NCBI RefSeq assembly: GCF_000423065.1
Contig: NZ_AUHG01000012.1
Span: 310,001-374,000 of the forward strand
DNA: 64,000 bases
Direction of reading: 5' to 3'
Origin: Christiangramia echinicola DSM 19838
GTDB lineage: Bacteria > Bacteroidota > Bacteroidia > Flavobacteriales > Flavobacteriaceae
Shown: positions 15,575 to 25,443 of the stretch, piece after piece
Numbering within the stretch: position 1 is the stretch's first letter
How the letters are laid out: every line of letters starts with the position of its first letter
The notes under the pieces: model-generated
Database searches by the model: none
Told to the model about the DNA's origin: nothing
What the model saw: only the letters and a program-made list of their open reading frames with translations
Translations under genes and position numbers: made by a program

Positions 15575-18117
15575 TTTTTATAAGCTAAAAGTCTTAAGGC
15601 ATTAAATACTACCAAAAGTGTGGAACCTTCGTGTATAACTACCGCTACTCCAATATTTGCGAAACCAAAAATTGTTGCGGGGATAAGCAAAGCCACAATT
15701 CCAAGACTTACCCATAGATTCTGCTTAATAATTGCCTTAGCTTTTCTACTTAATCCAATAGCAAAGGGAAGGGTTTCCAATTTATCGGCCATAAGAGCAA
15801 TATCAGCGGTTTCTAAGGCAACATCACTTCCCGCAGCACCCATAGCGATTCCTACGGTGCTATTTGCCATGGCAGGCGCATCGTTAACACCATCGCCTAC
15901 CATTGCTACTTTAGATTCTTTCTTTTTCAGTTTTTTTATAGCCTCTACCTTTTCTTCCGGCAATAAACTACCCCAGGCATCGGTCAATCCAATTTCTTCT
16001 GCTACTGCATCTGCTACCTTCTGGTTATCACCGGTAAGCATGATCATTCGTTTAATTCCTATTTCCTTCAATTCAGAAAGGGTCCTTTTTGCTGCCTCCC
16101 GGGGGGTATCCATTAAAGCAAGGATGCCTATATATTCTCCATTCTTACGAAGAAGCATCGTGGTGTTTCCACCACCTTCAAGATCTCGTACTTTAGTAGT
16201 TATTTCTTCTGATGGAATAGTATCATTTAGTTCTTCGTATAGATCCAAATTACCAACATAGATCTTATCATTTCCCAATGTTGCTTTAATACCTTTTCCT
16301 AACACGGCTTCCAGATTGGAGGCATCCGGGATTTCCTCGCCTTCCAGGCGCTCCTTTCCATCACGAACTACTGCTTTGGCCAAGGGATGATCACTCAAAC
16401 TTTCCACGGCTACTGCTATTTTGAGAAGTTCATTTTCTGAAATATCACCAAGTGGTATTACTTGCGTAAGTTTAGGCTTTCCTTCCGTTAGAGTTCCGGT
16501 CTTATCGAAGGCAAGAGCGGTCAATTCTCCAAGATCTTCCAGAGGTCGGCCGCCTTTAATTAATACCCCGCCGCGGGCCGCTCTGGCCACTCCACTCAAT
16601 ACAGCACTTGGGGTCGAGATTGCCAACGCACAGGGACTTGCAGCTACCAGTACCGCCATTGCCCGGTAGAAGCTGGCGCTAAAGGGTTCGTCAATAACAA
16701 AAAAAGCGAACAAAAGAATTCCGACCAAAATAAGAACGGATGGCACAAAATATTTTTCGAATTTATCGGTGAGCAACTGGGTAGGCGATTTTTGAGTCTG
16801 AGCTTCGTTAACCAGTTTCACCAACCGGGAAAGCGTTGAATCTTTGGCTGCTTTGATAACTTTAATCTCCAAAGTATTGTTCCCATTGATCGTTCCTGCA
16901 AAAACGCGGTTTTCATCTTTGATATCATCTACCTCAGAGTAATCCTGCTCAACATTTTCTACGGGAACTTTATCTACCGGTACACTCTCCCCGGTTATTG
17001 GAGCCTGGTTTACACTACTCTGCCCGTCTACCACTACGCCATCTGCAGATATTTTACTATTTGGTTTTACGACAATGATATCCCCAATAGTGAGTTTTTC
17101 GATACCAACTTCTTCCGTTTTACCATTTTTCTTAACCAAAGCTGTTTTTGGTGCCAATTCTGCCAATGCGGCTATAGATTTGCGTGCTTTGTTCATTGCA
17201 TAATGCTCCAGGGCATGGCCCAGGCTGAAGAGAAATAATAATAATGCCCCTTCTGCCCATTCTCCCAAAATAGCTGCTCCAATAGCTGCGACCAGCATGA
17301 GAAAATCAATTTCAAATCCACCTTTGGCTACGGTTTCCACAGCCTCTTTAGCAGTATAAAATCCTCCAAAGAAATAGGCTCCTATATAAAGTGAAAGACT
17401 AACCCATTGCGGAACTGATTCTACAAAGGATAGTCCAAAACCTATTCCTAACAAAACACCACAAGTAATAGCAAAAATAAGCTCTGTATTTTTCCCAAAA
17501 ATACCTCCATGGGCGTGGGAATGTTCTTCGCCGGCGCCGTGGCTATCAGCCTCTTTATGATTCAGTTCATCCTCATCTTCATGCTGATGTTCCTGGCTCA
17601 TCTCATTTTCTTTATTTAATTTATCAGAGGTTTTTTCCGAAGATTTAAAGCCATTTTCATGACCAGAAGAAGATTTCTTGACTTGTAGGCTTTCTTTTTC
17701 GAGCTTTGTAGTTATCTCATCAAAACTTGTTTCTCGTTTATCATATTCTAAACGGATCATTCCTCCGGCATTGGCGGAAGCTTCCAAAACACCATTGGTA
17801 TTTAGCAGACTCTTTTCTATAATTCTTGCATGTCGGGTATGTCTAATCCCCTCAACCTCTATAAGAAAATGTCCATATTTCTCGGTAATTTCAGCCCCGG
17901 TTCTTTCTGCCAATGATTGAATGCGGTCAATAGAAATAATGTCGGGATCATAATGAAAACACAGTTGTGGCACCGTATCTTCCTGATCGTCTTTTATATG
18001 CACTTTATCAAGACCTTCCTTGGCTTCTAATTCCTCAATGAGCCTTTGCACACAGGTATCTTTTTCATTTGGCACCTGAGGTAGCAGTACCGGAATTTTG
18101 AGTTGTAATTTTTTCAT
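15571..18117 (-). CDS. P1B-4-like heavy-metal translocating P-type ATPase
   Basis: An 848-residue metal pump. It has the phosphorylation motif DKTGTLT near residue 538, the SPC membrane metal site near 494, SDHPLAKA in the nucleotide domain, GDGVNDAPA in the hinge, and HEGSTLLVVFNALRLL in the last helix. SPC together with HEG(S/G)T marks the P1B-4 group (Co, Zn, Fe or Cd). The N terminus is unusual: two HMA-like domains without a CxxC pair (the second has HTRHAR instead) and a His-rich stretch around residues 178-204. It overlaps the CDF gene, suggesting coordinated efflux. Substrate metal cannot be fixed from sequence. Confidence 0.9.
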   Translation of the reverse strand: MKKLQLKIPVLLPQVPNEKDTCVQRLIEELEAKEGLDKVHIKDDQEDTVPQLCFHYDPDIISIDRIQSLAERTGAEITEKYGHFLIEVEGIRHTRHARIIEKSLLNTNGVLEASANAGGMIRLEYDKRETSFDEITTKLEKESLQVKKSSSGHENGFKSSEKTSDKLNKENEMSQEHQHEDEDELNHKEADSHGAGEEHSHAHGGIFGKNTELIFAITCGVLLGIGFGLSFVESVPQWVSLSLYIGAYFFGGFYTAKEAVETVAKGGFEIDFLMLVAAIGAAILGEWAEGALLLFLFSLGHALEHYAMNKARKSIAALAELAPKTALVKKNGKTEEVGIEKLTIGDIIVVKPNSKISADGVVVDGQSSVNQAPITGESVPVDKVPVENVEQDYSEVDDIKDENRVFAGTINGNNTLEIKVIKAAKDSTLSRLVKLVNEAQTQKSPTQLLTDKFEKYFVPSVLILVGILLFAFFVIDEPFSASFYRAMAVLVAASPCALAISTPSAVLSGVARAARGGVLIKGGRPLEDLGELTALAFDKTGTLTEGKPKLTQVIPLGDISENELLKIAVAVESLSDHPLAKAVVRDGKERLEGEEIPDASNLEAVLGKGIKATLGNDKIYVGNLDLYEELNDTIPSEEITTKVRDLEGGGNTTMLLRKNGEYIGILALMDTPREAAKRTLSELKEIGIKRMIMLTGDNQKVADAVAEEIGLTDAWGSLLPEEKVEAIKKLKKKESKVAMVGDGVNDAPAMANSTVGIAMGAAGSDVALETADIALMADKLETLPFAIGLSRKAKAIIKQNLWVSLGIVALLIPATIFGFANIGVAVVIHEGSTLLVVFNALRLLAYKK

Positions 18118-18130
18118 ATCCCTATTGGTT

Positions 18131-18361
18131 TTAAATCCATCTTTTAACCTCTTCTTTTTCGGTAAGGTCGAAATATTTAACGCCTAATGTGGCCGCACTT
18201 ATCACTTCTATTGTACTGTCCAGTGCCCATCCTATAAGAGCAGAACTATTGGCAGTTATTCCTGCAATTAGAGATACTATTACTTCAATGGTATCATAAA
18301 TGACATTCCATATTTGAAGCGTTCTTGCCTTTTTTAAATCGTTTTTTCTTTTTGTTTCCAT
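18131..18361 (-). pseudogene. Truncated cation transporter (CDF family, N-terminal piece)
   Basis: The 76 residues match the start of a CDF-family protein: a basic N terminus, then IYDTIEVIVSLIAGITANSS and an ALDSTIEVISAATLGVKY helix carrying the metal-site Asp. Members of the family have about 200-300 residues and six helices; only two helices remain before the stop. It lies 13 bases upstream of the ATPase gene. A functional small protein cannot be excluded, but a relic is more likely. Confidence 0.65.
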
Positions 18362-18438
18362 AAGCTGATTTTGGTAATCACCATACTATATAGTTCCATT
18401 TTCACCTCTTTTTTATATGCTTCCTTTCTCTTCAAAAA

Positions 18439-18864
18439 TTAAACACCACTACATTTCTCACATATTCCCTTTACTACCAGGTTTACATTTTCTGCCATAT
18501 ATCCCTCTGGCAGGTTAATATGTGGAATCTTATGATCGGTCAAACAAACAGTTTCATCACAATTATTGCAATGAAAGTGGATATGTAAGTCCTGTTCTAC
18601 TTCGCAATTACAATCACTTTCACAGAGCGCATATTTTGGTATGCCTGTGCCATCATCTATTTGATGCACAATGTCCTTTGTTTCAAATGTGCGTATTGTT
18701 CGAGATAATGTAGCCCGGTCCGCTTTTCCAAAAGCATTTTCAATTTCGGTAAGGGTTACGGCCCTGTCTTTTTTGGCCATAAATTTATAGATCAGGATAC
18801 GCATGGCTGTTGGCCGAACTTCGTGTGCCTCTAAATTTTTTTCGATATCACTCATTTCCATCAT
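18439..18864 (-). CDS. Fur-family metal-dependent transcription regulator
   Basis: A 141-residue Fur-type repressor: N-terminal winged helix (RPTAMRILIYKFM, TLTEIENAFGKADRATLSRTIRTF) and C-terminal dimer domain with metal ligands (DLHIHFHCNNCDETVCL and a final CEKC). The CxxC pairs form the structural zinc site common in Fur/Zur. It probably controls the metal-efflux genes around it; whether it responds to Zn, Fe or another metal is not visible. Its start overlaps the PII-like gene by 17 bases. A Met at codon 4 (18855) is a possible alternative start. Confidence 0.9.
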   Translation of the reverse strand: MMEMSDIEKNLEAHEVRPTAMRILIYKFMAKKDRAVTLTEIENAFGKADRATLSRTIRTFETKDIVHQIDDGTGIPKYALCESDCNCEVEQDLHIHFHCNNCDETVCLTDHKIPHINLPEGYMAENVNLVVKGICEKCSGV

Positions 18865-19204
18865 TATTTAATCCAGATCGATTCAAAGATTCTCCGGTTT
18901 TTATTCGGAAAGCATCTTCAATATCTGAAAGATAAATAATTCCATCACCGGGTTCAGTTGTTTTTGCATTCTCAAGTATAATATCGATTGCTGATTGTGC
19001 TTCTTCATTTTGACATACCAGTTCTAACTTTACCACCGGGCTGTCGGTTACACGAAAATCCAAAGAAGGCGACGCGCCTTTTGCTTTAAATGCCCCGGTA
19101 CCTTCCCCCTGAGACAGCGTCATACTTTTGAATCCGCTTTCGCTAAGGGATTCTATCACTATTTGAACCCGTTTTGGTTTTATAAATGCTTTTATTTCTT
19201 TCAT
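18848..19204 (-). CDS. PII-like signalling protein of the metal-resistance operon
   Basis: A 118-residue protein with the PII/GlnB-like ferredoxin fold: MKEIKAFIKPKRVQIVIESLSESGFKSMTLSQGEGTG and a C-terminal DGIIYLSDIEDAFRIKTGE. Where GlnB has its T-loop with a Tyr uridylylation site, this protein has a short, divergent loop. PII-like proteins are found beside CzcA-type pumps in other bacteria and are thought to sense metals or nucleotides. It overlaps the downstream fur-like gene by 17 bases, so translation is coupled. Function is inferred from fold and neighbours. Confidence 0.75.
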   Translation of the reverse strand: MKEIKAFIKPKRVQIVIESLSESGFKSMTLSQGEGTGAFKAKGASPSLDFRVTDSPVVKLELVCQNEEAQSAIDIILENAKTTEPGDGIIYLSDIEDAFRIKTGESLNRSGLNNDGNE

Positions 19205-19305
19205 CGCTGTTTTATTAATTCTTTATTAAGGATGAACCCTCTGGAACTTTAATTAAGACAAACATTTTACAGAGAGCCCATCCATCTAAATTTTTAAAAT
19301 TCTAT

Positions 19306-20532
19306 TTAATGACCATGGGAATTTTGGCTTTTCTGCATTTCAGATACCAGGTAATAGGCATTATCATAAGCAACTAAAGAACCTTCTGGAAGTGGCTCCA
19401 GGAGTTTAATTTCAACCCATCCATCTTCATTTATCCCTGTCCTTACCTGTACCGGTCTTAATTCCCATTCTGTTTTACCTTCTTCCTGATGTTTTTGAGC
19501 TGTAAAGATGTAAGGATTTCCCTCTTCTTCTATCACTGCCTCTTCAGGTAGAGCAGGCACTGCTTCTTCTCCTGTCCGAATTTTTCCTTTAATATACATC
19601 CCCGGAATAAGATAATCTTCTTTGTTTTCTATTTCTGCATGAACATGCACCGCTTTGGGATTTTGTTCAAATTGCTTCCCTACAGAATATATTTTTCCTG
19701 TGAGATTGCTACCGGGAACTGACTCCAGGGTAAAAGAAATCTTTTGACCTTCTTTAACCTTATAAATATCCTTTTCAAAAACCATTAGATCGGCATGCAC
19801 GTGTTCATTATCCACCACCATAAACATGCTGGTTTGCGGTTCTACATATTGGCCAATTTGCACCTTTACTTTTTCTATATAGCCTTCGATAGGGCTTACT
19901 ACCGGAATATATTCATACAGGGTGCCATTTCTTACCTGGGAGGCACCCAGGTTTAACTGTCTTAATTGGGATTCATAACCACTTACCTCTCCCTTTACCG
20001 ACTGAAAATCTGCCTGGGTTTGTTGAAATGACTTTCCTGAACCAACTTCTGCCTCGTATAATCGCTTCTGTCTTGCAAATTCCTTTTCTAAAAACTGCAT
20101 CCGGTTATAGGCATTGATATAGTCCGTTTGTATTTTTGTCAAATTGGGATGGGATAGATACGCTAGTACCTGACCTTTATTTACCTTATCACCTTCAATA
20201 ACTTTTATTGAATTAATATTCCCGCCTAAGACAGCCGTCACGGTAGCTTCGTATTGAGGTGGTACTTCCAATTGCCCATTCGCTTCTACTATTCCTGATA
20301 ATGCTTTCTTAGTTAAAGTATCTACTTTGATTCCCAGACTATTGAATTTCATCTCTGAAAGATGCACTGAGCGCATTCCGCCACCTTCTTCTTCATTGTT
20401 ACCTTCTGTTTCTTTAGAATCCGATGCTTTAGTTTCCTGAGTATTTTTTTCCGAATTAGAATTTTCTTCACACCCCAAAAACAATGTAAGTGATAAGGCA
20501 AGCATTAAAATATTTATTGATCTTCTATTCAT
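19306..20532 (-). CDS. CzcB-type RND periplasmic adaptor lipoprotein
   Basis: A 408-residue membrane-fusion protein. It has a lipobox signal (LFLGC, Cys21), an acidic linker, then the adaptor core: a barrel-sandwich (GNINSIKVIEGDKVNKGQVLAYLS), a coiled-coil hairpin (about residues 135-200), and the returning lipoyl half (VSPIEGYIEKVKVQIGQYV). It links the inner-membrane pump to the outer-membrane channel. It sits 21 bases downstream of the CzcA-like gene and is clearly co-transcribed. There is no separate czcC gene because that part is fused to the pump. A His-containing tail (NSHGH) ends the protein. Confidence 0.9.
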   Translation of the reverse strand: MNRRSINILMLALSLTLFLGCEENSNSEKNTQETKASDSKETEGNNEEEGGGMRSVHLSEMKFNSLGIKVDTLTKKALSGIVEANGQLEVPPQYEATVTAVLGGNINSIKVIEGDKVNKGQVLAYLSHPNLTKIQTDYINAYNRMQFLEKEFARQKRLYEAEVGSGKSFQQTQADFQSVKGEVSGYESQLRQLNLGASQVRNGTLYEYIPVVSPIEGYIEKVKVQIGQYVEPQTSMFMVVDNEHVHADLMVFEKDIYKVKEGQKISFTLESVPGSNLTGKIYSVGKQFEQNPKAVHVHAEIENKEDYLIPGMYIKGKIRTGEEAVPALPEEAVIEEEGNPYIFTAQKHQEEGKTEWELRPVQVRTGINEDGWVEIKLLEPLPEGSLVAYDNAYYLVSEMQKSQNSHGH

Positions 20533-20553
20533 ATCGTTTTTCTTAGGTATTTT

Positions 20554-23500
20554 TTAATTTGATTTTTCGAGGTAATATTCGAGCTGATAACGACTATCGA
20601 GATAATCATCAAAAGCACTCCATGCGTTTACCTCGATTCTAATAGCATCTCTTATATTTTGAAGGAAGGTTACGTAATCTATAGCACCTTCCTTAAATGC
20701 CAATACTGATCCTTCTTGTTGCTCCTTAGCCAAGGGAAGCGCTTCATCCCTATAATAATTCCATGAGTTTCTCCATTTTATGAATTTTTCTCGCATATTT
20801 TTATAGGCAGTTTCGAGCTCGAGTTTATCCTGGTAAAAATTTTGCTCTGCAATCTGTCTATTTACTTTTGCCTCCTGGGTACGTCCTAATTCAGGTCCAA
20901 AAAATAACGGAATTTGGATTCCTATTTGATATTGGAAGAAGCCTGATTGCCCATTAATTTCCTGCCTGGCATACTGTCCCTGAAATTTAGGTAGAAATTC
21001 AGATTTCCGTTCTCTGGTTAAAGCTTTTGCAACATTAACTCTCTGTTCTGAAACCTGTAGTAACGGATGGTTTTCAAGCGAACCTGCCAGAAAGTTCAAA
21101 GGTTCGTCTAAAGTTTCAACAGGTAAATCTGGCACATCATAAATCGTGTCACTAACAAACCAGAGGTTTAAGCGCTGTAATGATTTCAGGTAATTTCTAT
21201 AAGCTTGTTCTAACTGTATTTTCACCTCATTCCCCTGATTCGAGGTAGCAAGATATTCCAGTTTAGAGGTAGCTTCTGTTTCATACCTTATTCTTGCTGC
21301 CCTTTCAATGTCTTCAAAAATTGAATCCATTTTCTTATATACCTGATACCTCTTTTTACTAGTATAAACTGAAGTCCAGGCCCTGCTTACTTCACGTTCC
21401 ACTTCTAAGATATTTAGTTCTAAAGCATTTTCAGCAAGTGCCACCCGTTCTTTTTGCAATTTTAACCGGGGGGCAATTCCAAAAACATCTATACCTTGTT
21501 GTTGAACACCAATTTGAGTATAAATCCCATCTGAACCGTTTCCTACCTCTTCTTTTCCAGTAAAGATTTGGGTATTCCCAAAATCATAAGCGGTCTTACG
21601 CAGTACTTCTTCACTTTCAATTTCGAGTTGAGCAGCTTTAAGCTGAGGAAAGTTTTTGATGGCTATTTCCCGGGCTTTTTCCAAACTTATAGTCTGTAAA
21701 GTATCCTGTTGTGGATATTCAGATGAAACAGCATCAGATTGTGCATTTACGGAAAAGGTTCCGCCTAACATCAAGCCAATTATCAAAATCGTAGCTAAAG
21801 ATCGCGTATCGGAAGAACCTAGATTGTTCTGTTCCTTCTTCTCACGTCTTCTCTCCACGAGGGTATATAACACCGGTAAAACAACCAGCGTAAGCAAGGT
21901 AGCCGTAAGCATACCACCTATAACAACTGTAGCAAGTGGTTGTTGAACTTCTGCACCGGCAGAAGTGGAAAATGCCATTGGTAAAAAACCGAAAATATCT
22001 GTTGTCGCTGTTAACATAATAGGTCGTATTCGTTCTTTGGTTCCTGTAAAAATTCTATCTTTTATATTGGTTACTCCTTCTTCTTTTAAAGAATTGAATC
22101 TATTTATTAGTACCAGTCCATTTAAAACTGCAACCCCAAATAGTACAATGAAGCCTACACCTGCGGAAATACTAAATGGCATTCCCCGCAACCAAAGGGC
22201 AAAAACACCTCCGATAGCAGCCAATGGTATCGCCATATAGATCATAATGGATTGGGAAAAAGATTTTAAGGCAAAATATAGAAGCACGAAAATCAGGAAT
22301 AAGGCTATCGGTACCACAATCACTAATCGATCTTTAGCACTCTGAAGGTTTTCGAACTCCCCTCCATAAGTAATATAATAACCTGGTGGTAATTCTAATT
22401 CCTCATCTAATTTTTGCTGAATGTCGTTCACCACAGACTCTACATCCCTTCCCCGTGCATTTACACCCACATAGGTTCTTCTGTAGGTGTCATCTCTCGA
22501 GATTTGCATAGGTCCCGGAACGTATTCAATATCTGCTATTTCTTTGATTGGCACCTGGGTTCCATCTGGAAGGTCGATATACATTCCTCTTAAGTCATCA
22601 ATATTCTTCCTATGATCTTCATCAAATCTTACAACTAAATCGAATCGCTTTTCACCTTCAAAAATGACCCCGGCCGTTCCTCCGGCAAAAGCGGTGCTTA
22701 TATAATCATTGACTTTCTGAATATCTAGTCCATATTGGGCAATTTTATCACGGTTAAATCTAACAGTCATTTGTGGGAGGCCAGATGTTCTCTCCGCATT
22801 TACATCTCCTGCACCAGGGACGGTTTGGATAATATTGGCCATTTCCTGCACCTTTTCTGACAGCACCTCTAGATCTTCACCATATAACTTTACCGCAATA
22901 TCTTCTCTAACCCCTTCTAATAACTCATTAAATCTCAATTCTACGGGTTGGGTGAACACTAAATTGACCCCGGTAAGCTCTTCATCAAGTTTTTCCTTGA
23001 TCTGTTCAATAAGGCCTTCTTTGGTTTCAGAAGTTTCCCATTTATCTTTGTCTTTTTCCAGGATTAGATACATATCTGCAATATCCATGGGCATAGGATC
23101 GGTAGGAATATCCGCCACTCCAATACGGGCAGTTGCCGTTTTAATTTCTGGGAAGTTTTCTAAAAGTATATTTTCAATTTTTTTTGAAACTTCGATAGAC
23201 TCTGTTAGTGAACTACCTGGTCTTATTAAAGCCTGCATGGCGATATCCCCTTCATCAAGTTGAGGAACAAATTCTCCTCCCATTCTGGAAAATAGAAAAC
23301 CGGCTAAAACAAGCAGTACCACCGCAGATCCTATAACAATCAATTTCAGTTTTAATGCTCCTTTCAATAAAGGCATGTACACTTTTTGTATTCCGCCAAT
23401 TATCTTATCGCTTATTTTCTCCAGCCAGCGTTCAAATTTTCCAAACCAGTTCTTTTTATTCTGAATTGGTTTCATAAATAAGGCCGACATCATAGGTACA

Positions 23501-24987
23501 TAGGTAAGACATAAGAAGATAGCACCTATCATGGCAAAACCGAAAGTGTACGCCATCGGCTTAAACATTTTACCTTCGACCCCGGTAAGAAAAAGAATGG
23601 GTGTAAAAACGATAAGAATGATAATTTGTCCAAAAAATGCAGAACCCATCATCGTACTTCCTGCATCATAGGCTACCTCATCCATTTTCGCCTGATTGAA
23701 TTTTACTTTTCCAGATCGAATCCGTTTTTGTATTTCATATACCGTACCCTCAATGATAATCACTGCACCATCTATTATAATTCCGAAGTCGATTGCCCCC
23801 AAACTCATTAGATTGGCCCATACATTGAATTGCTTCATCAATATAAAAGCGAAAAGAAGTGATAATGGAATGGTGGTAGCTGTTATAAGTCCACCTCTTA
23901 AACTACCTAGTAATATTACCAGGGCGAAGATCACGATTAAAGCTCCTTCCAGTAAATTTGTTTTAACGGTGTCGGTTGTTCGTGCTATTAATTCACTTCG
24001 ATCAATTATCGGTGCTATGGTCAAACCTTCAGGAAGGGACTTCTCGACTTCAGCCATACGATCCTTGACATCCTGAATGACTGCGTTAGGATTCGCACCT
24101 TTCAGCATCATGATGATTCCTCCAACGGCTTCCTCCCCATCCTGGGTAAAAGCTCCATAACGTACCTGATTTCCAAACTGAACATTTTTCGCAACATCAC
24201 CAATCGTTATTGGGATTGCATTTTCCGTGGTAATCGCAATTTTCTTGATATCCTCCAGTGAACGGATTAAGCCCTCACCCCTAATAAAATTTGACATTTT
24301 ATTTTTCTCGATATAAGCCCCACCGGTATTCACATTGTTCCGTGCCAGCGCCTCATAAACTTCAGAGATACTTATACCCATACTGTTTAATTTCTCTGGG
24401 TTAATTGCTACCTCATATTGCTTTATGGAACCACCAAAAGAATTCACTTCCACCACACCTTCCAGTAAGGTTAGTTGCCTTTTCACTATCCAGTCCTGAA
24501 TAGTTCGCAGTTCCATGGGGGAATATTCAGTTTCGTATCCTTCTTTTGGCTTTATGGTGTATTCATAAATTTGACCCAAGCCAGTTGAAATTGGCCCCAT
24601 AGCAGGACTTCCAAATTTATCAGGAATGGTCTCTCCTAATTCATTAAGCTTTTCCTGTACTAGTTGACGTGGGAGATAGGTTCCCATATCATCTTTGAAA
24701 ACAATAGTTACTACCGAAAGGCCAAAGCGTGAGATAGACCGAATTTCTGTAACCCCAGGTAAATTACCCATCGAAAGTTCTACGGGATAGGTTACAAATT
24801 GTTCAATGTCTTCTGTAGCAAGATTAGGTGATTGGGTGATCACCTGAACCTGGTTGTTGGTAATATCTGGTACCGATCCCAGATTTACGGTAGACATGGA
24901 CCAAATACCCGTGCCTATAAGTGCCAAGGTGAGTAGCCCAATAATAAATTTATTATTAATGGAAAATGAAATGATTCTATTGATCAT
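20554..24987 (-). CDS. CzcA-type RND metal pump fused to a CzcC/TolC-type channel
   Basis: A 1477-residue protein. Residues 1 to about 1035 are a full heavy-metal RND pump: N-terminal helix, SVPDITNNQVQV, the proton-relay helix DFGIIIDGAVIIIE near residue 400 (the form typical of Zn/Co/Cd CzcA rather than Cu/Ag CusA), and helices up to LPVLYTLVERR. A second signal-peptide-like segment follows (ATILIIGLMLGGTFSVNAQ, about residues 1055-1073), then an outer-membrane efflux domain with long helices. The channel must be released or inserted separately, so signal peptidase cleavage after the pump is likely. Such fusions are known in Bacteroidetes. It is the first gene before the adaptor. Confidence 0.92.
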   Translation of the reverse strand: MINRIISFSINNKFIIGLLTLALIGTGIWSMSTVNLGSVPDITNNQVQVITQSPNLATEDIEQFVTYPVELSMGNLPGVTEIRSISRFGLSVVTIVFKDDMGTYLPRQLVQEKLNELGETIPDKFGSPAMGPISTGLGQIYEYTIKPKEGYETEYSPMELRTIQDWIVKRQLTLLEGVVEVNSFGGSIKQYEVAINPEKLNSMGISISEVYEALARNNVNTGGAYIEKNKMSNFIRGEGLIRSLEDIKKIAITTENAIPITIGDVAKNVQFGNQVRYGAFTQDGEEAVGGIIMMLKGANPNAVIQDVKDRMAEVEKSLPEGLTIAPIIDRSELIARTTDTVKTNLLEGALIVIFALVILLGSLRGGLITATTIPLSLLFAFILMKQFNVWANLMSLGAIDFGIIIDGAVIIIEGTVYEIQKRIRSGKVKFNQAKMDEVAYDAGSTMMGSAFFGQIIILIVFTPILFLTGVEGKMFKPMAYTFGFAMIGAIFLCLTYVPMMSALFMKPIQNKKNWFGKFERWLEKISDKIIGGIQKVYMPLLKGALKLKLIVIGSAVVLLVLAGFLFSRMGGEFVPQLDEGDIAMQALIRPGSSLTESIEVSKKIENILLENFPEIKTATARIGVADIPTDPMPMDIADMYLILEKDKDKWETSETKEGLIEQIKEKLDEELTGVNLVFTQPVELRFNELLEGVREDIAVKLYGEDLEVLSEKVQEMANIIQTVPGAGDVNAERTSGLPQMTVRFNRDKIAQYGLDIQKVNDYISTAFAGGTAGVIFEGEKRFDLVVRFDEDHRKNIDDLRGMYIDLPDGTQVPIKEIADIEYVPGPMQISRDDTYRRTYVGVNARGRDVESVVNDIQQKLDEELELPPGYYITYGGEFENLQSAKDRLVIVVPIALFLIFVLLYFALKSFSQSIMIYMAIPLAAIGGVFALWLRGMPFSISAGVGFIVLFGVAVLNGLVLINRFNSLKEEGVTNIKDRIFTGTKERIRPIMLTATTDIFGFLPMAFSTSAGAEVQQPLATVVIGGMLTATLLTLVVLPVLYTLVERRREKKEQNNLGSSDTRSLATILIIGLMLGGTFSVNAQSDAVSSEYPQQDTLQTISLEKAREIAIKNFPQLKAAQLEIESEEVLRKTAYDFGNTQIFTGKEEVGNGSDGIYTQIGVQQQGIDVFGIAPRLKLQKERVALAENALELNILEVEREVSRAWTSVYTSKKRYQVYKKMDSIFEDIERAARIRYETEATSKLEYLATSNQGNEVKIQLEQAYRNYLKSLQRLNLWFVSDTIYDVPDLPVETLDEPLNFLAGSLENHPLLQVSEQRVNVAKALTRERKSEFLPKFQGQYARQEINGQSGFFQYQIGIQIPLFFGPELGRTQEAKVNRQIAEQNFYQDKLELETAYKNMREKFIKWRNSWNYYRDEALPLAKEQQEGSVLAFKEGAIDYVTFLQNIRDAIRIEVNAWSAFDDYLDSRYQLEYYLEKSN

Positions 24988-25112
24988 ATAAAAAAATTAA
25001 TTCAGTTAAACATCTCGATATTCCCTAAGTAGAGAGAGTCGATATACTGGTCTGAAGAAGTTATAGGACTTCAGGACAGGAAAGGATATAACTATCCTTT
25101 AAGAAAACTGAA

Positions 25113-25439
25113 TTAAACTTTTGGAGGATCTAAAAAGGAAAGTATAGGTTCTTCCACTGAACTATCAAAATGAAGAAAAGCTTTTGATGGAATTTCCGCA
25201 ATCAAAGGTTTGAAATTTGAAGAACCAAAATCTACCGTATGCACATGGCAGCAATGACAACTACAAAAAGGAGGGCATAAATCCACTACTTTATCATGTG
25301 AATGGTCGAAATCTAAATCTTGGGCAGCAATCACTGTTACTTCTGAATCTGAATTCAATTGTGAAGTATCATTATCATTACAGGCTAATAAATTAAGCCC
25401 GAGTACGTAAAACGATAATATGAGTGCCATTATTTTCAC
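25113..25439 (-). CDS. Small Cys/His-rich secreted protein (DUF6660-like)
   Basis: A 108-residue protein with an N-terminal signal (MALILSFYVLGLNLLAC, possibly a lipobox) and a dense metal-ligand cluster: DFDHSHDK followed by CPPFCSCHCCHVH. Such small proteins are found just upstream of CzcA-type pumps in Bacteroidetes and probably bind metal in the periplasm; this role is inferred. It precedes the pump gene on the same strand by about 125 bases and is likely the first gene of the operon. A Met at codon 4 (25430) is a possible alternative start because the promoter lies very close. Confidence 0.7.
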   Translation of the reverse strand: MKIMALILSFYVLGLNLLACNDNDTSQLNSDSEVTVIAAQDLDFDHSHDKVVDLCPPFCSCHCCHVHTVDFGSSNFKPLIAEIPSKAFLHFDSSVEEPILSFLDPPKV

Positions 25440-25443
25440 ATTA

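Noticed and set aside
25081-25100. Hairpin AAAGGATA/TATCCTTT between the Cys/His-rich gene and the pump gene as a terminator
   Set aside because: No T run follows on the minus strand, and the two genes appear to be one operon; an attenuator role would be guesswork.
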